Shown piece by piece: positions 55,118 through 64,000 of a stretch of DNA of 64,000 nt (its first letter is position 1; each line of letters opens with the position of its first letter). Below the pieces are notes generated by a model that had not been told where the DNA came from, did not search any database, and worked only from the letters and a program-made list of their open reading frames with translations. The DNA lies in assembly GCF_028640845.1 (NCBI RefSeq), contig NC_080543.1, positions 1,620,667 to 1,684,666 of the forward strand, read 5' to 3'. The position numbers were made by a program, and so were the translations under genes. This DNA is from Ahaetulla prasina. Taxonomy: Eukaryota; Chordata; Lepidosauria; Squamata; Colubridae.

Positions 55118-55804
55118 GCTTCAACCGTGCTTCTGGGAGCAATGTGTGATCGCAGCTATTTCTTCCTTTTAACTGCTAGTGGGGTTTGAACTGATTGGGT
55201 GGGAGCTTGGCTGTGCTCTGATTGGCTGGGGTTTTCTGTGCTCTGATTGGCTGGGGGTGTGTCCTGTGTTGGTGGGGGCTTGGTTGTGCTCAGTCTAATC
55301 TGTGCTGCAGGGGGATTTGAGCTGGTGAGCTGCACTGCTGCTGTTTGGCTTCGTGTTCGTGGTCGTGCTACATCTTCGTAGTGGGTGTCAGTCTGCTGCA
55401 TGTATGGATTGGAGGGGTTTGAAGTGGCTAATGTTGCAGCTGCGGTCTGGCTTCTGGTCCTTGGTCGTGCTTCCTGATCAGTGTGGGTTTGGGTGTGCTT
55501 TCTGGGTGGATGTGTGGTGGTGACATCCTGTGTGGACCTCGTGAGTGTGGGTCTGGTGTCATTCCTCGTGTTAGGGACACGTTTGTCAATAAGGGCAGGT
55601 TTCCAAATGGCTGGTAGGCGGGAGGTATCATCTCGTTTGTTCATGCTGTGTGGGCGTTTTCTATCTCGATGGCTTCTCTGATTATTCTGTTGTTAAAGTG
55701 TTCAGTTTTGGCGATAGTTCTGGTCTTTTAAAGTCAATATCGTGTCCTGTGACTTTAAAGTGTTGGACCAGGAAGAAGTTGGTTCCTCTTTTTGAATGAG
55801 TTCT

Positions 55805-55925
55805 TGTGTTCTTCAATGCGTGCACTTATTCTTCTGTTGGTTTGTCCAATGTATGTGGTGGGGCAGGCGGTGCATGGATTTCATATACTCCTTGATTTTC
55901 TAACTCAATTTTGTCTTTGGGGTTT
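55805..55925 (-). pseudogene. PLE GIY-YIG endonuclease fragment
   Basis: Translation of the minus strand gives NPKDKIELENQGVYEI then CTACPTTYIGQTNRRISARI, with the paired GVY and YIG motifs and a CxxC-type cysteine pair just before YIG. A one-base gap separates the two halves in this copy. The enzyme nicks target DNA for PLE insertion. Confidence 0.8.
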
Positions 55926-56064
55926 CTTAGGATGGTGGATATTTTTGGTTTGTGCAGAATGCTGTCTTGATGTTATGTTTGTGGAGGATCTTGCTGATTC
56001 TGTCTGTGGTGCCTTTATATATGGGAGGAGGGCTGTGCCATTTTCTTGCTCTCTGTCTTGGGTT

Positions 56065-57000
56065 TTAGTGGGGGTTCTTTTGGATTAGTTTGGTAATTTT
56101 ATTTCTCTGGAATCCATTGGATGTTAAAATGCGTTTGAGAGTGTAGTTCGGTTTTAGGTGTTGTTCGTCAGCTAAGCATTTTGTTCTAGAGATGAGTGTC
56201 TTGGCTCTGGAGTTGATCTGTGCTGGGTGGTGGTGTGAGAGTGCATGCAGATATCGGTTTGTGTGTGTTTTCTTCTGGTAGATGATGTGTCCTAGGGTGC
56301 CATTGGGTTTCTTGTAGACTAAGACATCTAGGAAGGGAAGTTGGTTGTTAACTTCTGTTTCCATGGTGAACTGTATTTTGGGGTGTAGGCTATTGAGGTG
56401 TGTGAGGAAGTTTTCAAGTTTTTCTTTCCCATGTGGCCAGATTATGAAGGTGTCGTCTACGTATCTGAGCCAGAGTTTGGGTTTGTGATCAGATTTTTCT
56501 AGTGCTTGGGTTTCAAAGTGTTCCATGTAGAGGTTGGCAATGACAGGTGAGAGGGGTGATCCCATGGGTGCGCCTTCTATTTGTTTGTATTTTGTCCGTT
56601 ATAGATGAAGTATGTGTTGGATAGGCAGTGGTTGGTCAGATCTAGTATGTGCTTGGGGGTTATATTTGTTTTGGATAGCTGTCAAGGCTTCTTTGATTGG
56701 CACTTGGGTGAAGAGGATATGACATCAAAGCTCACAGTAGGTCGCTGGGCTGTAAGTTTTGTTTCTTTATGATCTCTATGAACTGGAATGAGTTTTTACG
56801 TGAGGCGATGGATTCTGCATAGGGCTGTAGTTGTTTGGCAGAAATTTGGCTAGGTTTTGTAGAGGTGAGCCTATGGAGCTGACTATGGGTCTGAGTGGGG
56901 GTTCCTTCTTTGTGTATCTTAGGGAGGCCGAGAGCTTAGGGCATCTGGATGATTTCTCTCTGGGAATGATTCTTTGTTGGATTTCTTCGCTGATGGGGAG
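56065..57000 (-). pseudogene. PLE copy A reverse transcriptase
   Basis: The open part is 56065-56565. It holds the YVDD site and the following [21 protein letters not shown] thumb-side block, in telomerase-like RT order. Coding continues upstream (56570-57000) in other frames with the SFDVISLFTQVP-type block seen intact in copy B. Frame changes coincide with single missing bases relative to copy B. Confidence 0.82.
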
Positions 57001-57841
57001 GCTTTTATTTTGGATCTAGTGGTTTTTCTAGGTAGGTGGTGGGGTCTGTTTTAGGGGCTTGTATGCAGGGTCTTGGAGTAGGTTGGTTAATTTGGTTTGG
57101 TAGTCAGATGTGTTCATAACCACCGTGGCGTTGCCCTTGTCTGCTGGTAGGATTATTATGCTGGTATCTTTTTCAGGTTAAGTAGTGCTGTTCCTCTTTG
57201 GGTAAGTTGCTTTTGGGTGGCTTGCTGCTGCAGAGGATGTTGGTGATTTCGAGTCTGATTTTGTTAGCCATCGGGGTTGATTTTGGTCAGGCTGGTTTCA
57301 ACTCCATATAATGGTCTCAGTGGGGATGTATTTGGGAGTGACTGCAAAGTTGAACTTTGGAAAGGACATCGGTTTCAGCTTTGGTGAGGATCCTATCTGA
57401 GATGTTATGCACTGTTTGTTTCATGTGTTGCTGTGAGGGTGGAGGGTTTGTTTCTGGCGTTCTTGTAGTCTTCGGAGTTTGTTGGTGTGCGTGTCTGTCT
57501 TGAGGGTGGTCTGTGTTTCGCCTCCAGACGGCAAGTTGTTTGATTTGTCCCAAAGTGCAGGTGCATCTTGTTGCTGAGTTTGAGGTGAAGTGTGAGGAGA
57601 TCTTTGTTGATTTGATCTAGGAGGAATCTTTTGTGTGAAGTTCATTTCTGATTAAGGCCAATTCTGTTCTTTTTAGGATGCGTTGGTGGCTGCAGAGTTG
57701 GAGGAATTTCAATTGGAAGCATTTGGGGATTAAATTTTCATCGCAGCAGTTTCAGGAATGCGAGGTCACATAAAATGGAAGCTCTTGACTTCTAGTTTTC
57801 ATAGGTCCTGGTCAGATGGTGGATTTCTCCCGTAGAGGTGC

Positions 57842-59183
57842 AATATTTGTTTTCTGAGGTTTTCACGGTGTTTGTATATAGGTCTTTGTTCGGGTTTTCT
57901 AGGTAGGTGGTGGGGTCTGTTTTAGGGGCTTGTATGCAGGGTCTTGGAGTAGGTTGGTTAATTTGGTTTGGTAGTCAGATGTGTTCATAACCACCGTGGC
58001 GTTGCCCTTGTCTGCTGGTAGGTTTCTTAGGATGGTGGATATTTTTGGTTTGTGCAGAATGCTGTCTTGATGTTATGTTTGTGGAGGATCTTGCTGATTC
58101 TGTCTGTGGTGCCTTTTATATATGGGAGGAGGGCTGTGCCATTTTCTTGCTCTCTGTCTTGGGTTTTAGTGGGGGGTTCTTTTTGGATTAGTTTGGTAAT
58201 CTTATTTCTCTGGAATCCATTGGATGTTAGTACGTTTGTGAGAGTGTGTAGTTCGGTTTTTAGGTGTTGTTCATCAGCTAAGCATTTTGTTCTAGAGATG
58301 AGTGTCTTGGCTACGGAGTTGATCTGTGCTGGGTGGTGGTGTGAGTGCATGCAGATAGCGGTTTGTATGTGTTTTCTTCTGGTAGATGGTGTGTCCTAAG
58401 GAGCCATTGGGTTTCTTGTAGACTAAGACATCTAGGAAGGGAAGTTGGTTGTTAACTTCTGTTTCCATGGTGAACTGTATTTTGGGGTGTAGGCTATTGA
58501 GGTGTGTGAGGAAGTTTTCAAGTTTTTCTTTCCCGTGTGGCCAGATTATGAAGGTGTCGTCTACGTATCTGAGCCAGAGTTTGGGTTTGTGATCAGATTT
58601 TTCTAGTGCTTGGGTTTCAAAGTGTTCCATGTAGAGGTTGGCAATGACAGGTGAGACTGGTGATCCCTTGGGTGCGCCTTCTATTTGTTTGTATTTTTGT
58701 CCGTTATAGATGAAGTATGTGTTGGATAGGCAGTGGTTGGTCAGATCTAGTATGTGCTTGGGGGGGTTATATTTGTTTTGGATAGCTGTCAAGGCTTCTT
58801 TGATTGGCACTTGGGTGAAGAGGGATATGACATCAAAGCTCACAGTAGGTCGCTGGGCTGTAAGTTTTGTTTCTTTATGATCTCTATGAACTGGAATGAG
58901 TTTTTACGTGAGATGGATTCTGCATAGGGCTGTAGTTGTTTGGCGAGAAATTTGGCTAGGTTTTGTAGAGGTGAGCCTATGGAGCTGACTATGGGTCTGA
59001 GTGGGGGTTCCTTCTTTGTGTATCTTGGGAGGCCGTAGAGCTTAGGGCATCTGGATGATTTCTCTCTGGGAATGATTCTTTGTTGGATTTCTTTGATGGG
59101 GAGGCTTTTATTTTGGATCTAGTGGTTTTTCTAGGTAGGTGGTGGGGTCTGTTTTGGGCTTGTATGCAGGGTCTTGGAGTAGG
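57842..59183 (-). mobile_element. PLE copy B, mosaic
   Basis: It begins with a 54-bp terminal-repeat piece (57842-57895). It then jumps to sequence equal to 57025-57151 of copy A, then at 58021 to sequence equal to copy A from 55923 onward. At the joins only a few bases are shared (TTTTCT at the first). The rest is nearly identical to copy A. Confidence 0.82.
58292..58843 (-). pseudogene. PLE copy B reverse transcriptase, longest open piece
   Basis: 183 codons cover the RT core from MSFDVISLFTQVPIKEALTA (first aspartate block) through APKGSPVSPVIANLYMEHFE, LRYVDDTFIIWPHG and [14 protein letters not shown]. It is the best-preserved PLE coding segment in the window. The N- and C-terminal parts of the protein are missing in frame. 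Confidence 0.85.
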
Positions 59184-60747
59184 TTGGTTAGTTCGGTTTT
59201 TAGGTGTTGTTCGTCAGCTACATTTTGTTCTAGAGATGAGTGTCTTGGCTAGGAGTTGATCTGTGCTGGGTGGTGGTGTGAGAGTGCATGCAGATAGCGG
59301 TTTGTGTGTTTTCTTCTGGTAGATGGTGTCCTAGAGCCATTGTCTTGTAGACTAAGACATCTAGGAAGGAAGTTGGTTGTTAACTTGTTTCCATGGTGAA
59401 CTGGGGTGTAGGCTATTGAGGTGTGTGAGGAAGCAAGTTTTTCTTTCCTGTGGCCAGATTATGAAGGTGTCGCTCACGATCTGAGCCAGAGTTTGGGTTG
59501 TGATCAGATTTTTCTAGTGCTTGGGTTTCAAAGTGTTCCATGTAGAGGTTGGCAATGACAGGTGAGAGGTGATCCCATGGGTGCGCCTTCTATTTGTTTG
59601 TATTTTTGTCCGTTATAGATGAAGTATGTGTTGATAGGCAGTGGTTGGTCAGATCTAGTATGTGCTTATATTTGTTTTGGATAGCTGTCAAGGCTTCTTT
59701 GATTGGCACTTGGGTGAAGAGGATATGACATCAAAGCTCACAGTAGGTCGCTGGGCTGTAAGTTTTGTTTCTTTATGATCTCTATGAACTGGAATGAGTT
59801 TTTACGTGTGAGGCGATGGATTCTGCATAGGGCTGTAGTTTTGGCAGAAATTTGGCTAGGTTTTGTAGAGGTGAGCCTATGGAGCTGAGGGTCTGAGGGG
59901 TTCCTTTGTGTATCTTGGGAGGCCGTAGAGCTTAGGGCATCTGGATGATTTCTCTGGGAATGATTCTTTGTTGATTTCTTCGCTGATGGGGAGGCTTTTA
60001 TTTTGGATCTAGTGGTTTTCTAGGTGGTGGTCTGTTTTTACCATGCAGGGTCTTGGAGTAGGTTGGTTAATTTGGTTTGGTAGTCAGATCATAACCACCG
60101 ATGCCTTTGTCTGCAGGATTATTATGCTGGTATCTTTTTCAGGTTACAGTGCTGTCTGTTCCTCTGTTGCTTTTGGGTGGCTTGCTGCTGCAGAGGATGT
60201 TGGTGATTTGAGTCTGATTTTGTTAGCCATCGGGTTGATTTTGGTCAGGCTGGTTTCAACTCCGCATATAATGGTCTCAGTGGGATGTATTTGGAGTGAC
60301 TGTGTTGAACTTTGGAAAGGACATCGGTTTCAGCTTTGGTGAGGATCCTATCTGAGATGTTATGCACTGTTTGTTTTATGTGTTGCTGTGAGGGTGGATT
60401 TGTTTCTGCCTTGTAGTCTTGAGTTTGTTGGTGTGCGTGTCTTGAGGTGGTCTGTGTTTGGCTCCAGACGGCAAGTTGTTTGATTGTCCCAAAGTGCGGG
60501 TGCATCTTGTTGCTGAGTTTGAGGTATGAGGATCTTGTTGATTTGATCTAGGAGGAATCTTTTGTGAAGTTCATTTCTGATTAAGGCCAATTGTTCTTTT
60601 TAGGATGCTTGGTGAGAGTTGGAGTGGAATTTCAATTGAAGCATTTATTAAATTTTCATCAGCAGTTTCAGAGGAATGCTCACATAAAATGGAATTTTTG
60701 GACTTGTTTTTCATAGGTCCTGGTCAGATGGTGGATTTCCTCCCGTA
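59184..60747 (-). mobile_element. PLE copy C, truncated and gap-ridden
   Basis: It starts within the RT (GTTCGGTTTTTAGGTGTTG, equal to copy A from about 56145) and runs to the element's 5' end. Compared with copies A and B it lacks many stretches of 1-8 bases while substitutions are almost absent. No long frame survives. Confidence 0.8.
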
Positions 60748-63116
60748 GATATTTGTTTTCTGAGGTTTTCACGGTGTTTGTATATAGGATTGGGTTTCTC
60801 CCGTAATTAGTGTCTTGCTTGAAGTCTCATTCGTCATCTTCAGGCTTCAACCGTGCTTCTGGGAGCAATGTGATGTAGCTATTTCTTCCTTTTAACTGCT
60901 AGTGGGGTTTGAACTGATTGGGTGGGAGCTTGGCTGTGCTCTGATTGGAAGTTTCTGTGCTCTGATTGGCTGGGGTGTCCTGTGTTGGTGGGGGCTTGGT
61001 TGTGCTCAGTCTAATCTGTGCTGCAGGGATTTGAGCTGGTGAGCTGCACTGCTGCTGTTTGGCTTTGTTGGTGTGCTACATCTTCGTAGTGGGTGTCAGT
61101 CTGCTGCATGTATGGATTGGAGGGGTTTGAAGTGGCTAATGCTGCGGTCAGCTGGTCCTTGGTCGTGCTTCCTGATCAGTGTGGGTTTGGGTGCTTTCTG
61201 GGTGTGGTGGTGACATCCTGTGTGGACCTCGTGAGTGTGGGTCTGGTGTCATTCGTGTTAGGACACGTTTGTCAATAAGGCAGGTTTCCAAATGGCTGGT
61301 AGGCGGAGGTATCATCTCGTTTGTTCATGCTGTGGGCGTTTTCTATCGATGGCTTCTCTGATTATTCTGTTGTTAAAGTGTTCAGTTTTGGCGATAGTTC
61401 TTTTTAAAGTCAATATCGTGTCCTGTGACTTTAAAGTGTTGGACCAGGAAGAAGTTGGTTCCTCTTTTGAATGAGTTCTTGTGTTCTTCAATGTGCACTT
61501 ATTCTTCTGTTGGTTTGTCCAATGTATGTGGTGGGGCAGGCGGTGCATGGGATTTCATATACTCCTTGATTTTCTAACTCAATTTTGTCTTTGGGGTTTC
61601 TTAGGATGGTGGATATTTTTGGTTTGTGCAGAATGCTGTCTTGATGTTATTTGTGGAGGATCTTGCTGATTCTGTCTGTGGTGCCTTTTATATATGGGAG
61701 GAGGCTGTGCCATTTTCTTGCTCTCTGTCTTGGGTTTTAGTGGGGGTTCTTTTTGGATTAGTTTGGTAATCTTATTTCTGAATCCATTGGATGTTAGTAC
61801 GTTTGTGAGTGTGTAGTTCGGTTTTAGGTGTTGTTCGTCAGCTAAGCATTTTGTTCTAGAGATGAGTGTCTTGGCTGGAGTTGATCTGTGCTGGGTGGTG
61901 GTGTGAGAGTGCATGCAGATAGCGGTTTGTGTGTGTTTTCTTCTGGTAGATGGTGTGTCCTAAAGCCATTGGGTTTCTTGTAGACTAAGACATCTAGGAA
62001 GGAGAAGTTGTTAACTTCTGTTTCCATGGTGAACTGTATTTTGGGGTGTAGGCTATTGAGGTGTGTGTTCAAGTTTTTCTTTCCCATGTGGCCAGATTAT
62101 GAAGGTGTCGTCTCATATCTGAGCCAGAGTTTGGGTTTGTGATCAGATTTTTCTAGTGCTTGGGTTTCAAAGTGTTCCATGTAGAGGTTGGCAATGACAG
62201 GTGAGAGGGTGATCCCATGGGTGCCTTCTATTTGTTTGTATTTTGTCCTTATAGATGAAGTATGTGTTGGATAGGCAGTGGTTGGTCAGATCTAGTATGT
62301 GCTTGGTTATATTTGTTTTGGATAGCTGTCAAGGCTTCTTTGATTGGCACTTGGGTGAGAGGATGACATCAAAGCTCACGAGTAGTCGCTGGGCTAGTTT
62401 GTTTCTTTATGATCTCTATGAACTGGAATGAGTTTTTTTCTGTGATGGATTCTGCATAGGGCTGTAGTTGTTTGGCGAGAAATTTGGCTAGGTTTTGTAG
62501 AGGTGAGCCTATGGAGCTGACTATGGGTCTGAGTGGGGTTCCTTCTTGTGTATCTTGGGAGGCTGTAGAGCTTAGGGCATCTGGATGATTTCTCTGGGAA
62601 TGATTCTTTGTTGGATTCGCTGATGAGGCTTTTATTTTGGATCTAGTGGTTTTTCTAGGTAGGTGGTGGGGTCTGTTTTAGGGCTTGTATGCAGGGTCTT
62701 GGAGTAGGTTGGTTAATTTGGTTTGGTAGTCAGATGTGTTCATAACCAAAGCGTTGCCTGTCTGCTGGTAGGATTATTATGCTGGTATCTTTTTCAGGTT
62801 AAGTAGTGCTGTCTGTTCCTCTTTGGGTAAGTTGCTTTTGGGTGGCTTGCTGCTGCAGGATGTTGGTGATTCGAGTCTGATTTTGTTAGCGTCAAGTTGA
62901 TTTGGTCAGGCTGGTTTCAACTCCATATAATGGTCTCAGTGGGGATGTATTTGGGAGTGACTGCAAAGTTGAATCCTTTGGAAAGGACATCGGTTTCAGC
63001 TTTGGTGAGGATCCTATCTGAGATGTTATGCACTGTTTGTTCATGTGTTGCTGTGAGGGTGGATTTGTTTCTGGCGTTCTTGTAGTCTTGAGTTTGTTGG
63101 TGTGCGTGTCTGTCTT
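60748..63116 (-). mobile_element. PLE copy D with terminal repeat, gap-ridden
   Basis: The terminal repeat at 60748-60920 directly follows the 5' end of copy C, a head-to-tail arrangement expected for PLEs. GIY-YIG, RT and N-terminal segments follow in order but carry many small deletions. The copy stops at 63116, where orientation flips. Confidence 0.8.
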
Positions 63117-64000
63117 GACTCGAAATCATCCTCTGCAGCAACAAGCCACCCAAAAGCAACTTGCAAGAGGAACAGACAGCCTTAACCTGAAAAAGATACC
63201 AAAATAAAAGCCTCCCCATCAGCGAAGAAATCCAACAAAGAATCATTCCCAGAGAGAAATCATCCAGATGCCCTAAGCTCACGGCCTCCCAAGATACACA
63301 AAGAAGGAACCCCACTCAGACCCATAGTCAGCTCCATAGGCTCACCTCTACAAACCTAGCCAAATTTCGCCAAACAACTACAGCCCTATGCAGAATCCAT
63401 CGCCACGAAAAACTCATTCCAGTTCATAGAGATCATAAAGAAACAAAACTTACAGCCCAGCGACTACCGTGAGCTTTGATGTCATATCCTCTTCACCCAA
63501 GTGCCAATCAAAGAAGCCTGACAGCTATCCAAAACAAATATAACCCCCAAGCACATACTAGATCTGACCAACCACTGCCTATCCAACACATACTTCATCT
63601 ATAACGGACAAAAATACAAACAAATAGAAGGCGCACCCATGGGATCACCCTCTCACCTGTCATTGCCAACCTCATGGAACACTTTGAAACCCAAGCACTA
63701 GAAAATCTGATCACAAACCCAAACTCTGGCTCAGATACGTGACACCTTCATAATCTGGCCACATGGGAAAGAAAACTTGAAAACTTCCTCACACACCAAT
63801 AGCCTACACCCCAAAATACAGTTCACCATGGAAACAGAAGTTAATAACCACCTTCCTAGATGTCTTAGTCTACAAGAAACCCAATGGCTAGGACACACCA
63901 TCTACCAGAAGAAAACACACACAACCGCTATCTGCATGCACTCTCACACCACCACCCAGCACAGATCAACTCTGAGCCAAGACACTCATCTCTAGAACAA
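63117..64000 (+). mobile_element. PLE copy E, inverted, cut by the window end
   Basis: From ACTCGAAATCATCCTCTGCA onward the sequence is the reverse complement of the array, including FTMETEVNN and the following RT segment near 63820. It pairs with about 62000-62880, leaving a spacer of about 240 bp. It has the same small-deletion pattern as copies C and D. Confidence 0.82.

Larger units (their letters stand above)
55003..57841 (-). mobile_element. Penelope-like element, copy A (most complete)
   Basis: Minus-strand element with a terminal repeat at its 3' end (55003-55190) and coding pieces for a reverse transcriptase and a GIY-YIG endonuclease. RT landmarks are GSPLSPVIANLYMEHFETQA and LRYVDDTFIIWPHG (YVDD catalytic site) with [14 protein letters not shown]. 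The sequence DKIELENQGVYEI, CTACPTTYIGQTNRR near 55805-55925 is the GIY-YIG nuclease start. EN-containing PLEs (Neptune/Poseidon types) are known in reptiles, fish and amphibians; I cannot assign the clade. Frames are broken in several places. Confidence 0.88.

Noticed and set aside
57842..64000. Repeats as a CRISPR-like or satellite array
   Set aside because: Units are kilobase-sized PLE copies with RT and GIY-YIG coding remnants; no short direct repeats with unique spacers.

Overview
This window is vertebrate nuclear DNA, almost certainly from a squamate reptile and probably a snake. Introns have GT-AG junctions, CpG islands sit at gene starts, and the repeats are typical squamate ones: L2, CR1, Rex1-like and L1 LINEs, a Sauria-type SINE, hAT-like MITEs and Penelope-like elements (PLEs). 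There is no bacterial operon, CRISPR array or phage.

Three protein-coding genes can be assembled exon by exon. ARFIP2 (arfaptin-2) is on the minus strand (coding 17744-23380, 7 coding exons, 350 aa). TIMM10B is on the plus strand (24106-24623, 3 exons, 101 aa). DNHD1, a dynein heavy chain domain protein, is on the plus strand (26984-54414, 26 exons, about 3,189 codons) and its 3' part is not visible. The order ARFIP2(-) / TIMM10B(+) / DNHD1(+) is the same as on human 11p15.4. ARFIP2 and TIMM10B are divergent and share a CpG-rich promoter; DNHD1 has its own CpG island. The three proteins act in unrelated places: a Golgi/endosome BAR protein, a mitochondrial intermembrane-space chaperone and an axonemal/flagellar dynein relative. 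The linkage is synteny, not a pathway.

Layout: 1-3245 L2 LINE (minus). 3246-3814 solo LTR. 3815-12569 an L1, whose ORF1 is split by a nested 2.8-kb L1-like element (5261-8064) that carries ORF1 but no ORF2 and is flanked by a perfect 15-bp target duplication. 12104-16120 a 2-kb tandem duplication that starts inside the L1 3' end. 16121-23390 ARFIP2 and its flank. 23390-24700 CpG island. 24106-24623 TIMM10B. 26984-54414 DNHD1, with introns holding a SINE, hAT MITEs, L2 and CR1 copies and a 40-bp perfect palindrome. 54932-64000 an AT microsatellite and a mosaic of at least four head-to-tail PLE copies on the minus strand, ending in an inverted copy.

The most interesting items are the ORF1-only (HAL1-like) element, hammerhead-ribozyme-like cores left by PLEs at three places, the hAT-like MITE family with exact 8-bp target duplications, loss of the AAA1 Walker B residues in DNHD1, and the terminal PLE array, whose later copies differ almost only by small deletions. 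That last pattern may be an assembly or polishing artefact rather than biology.
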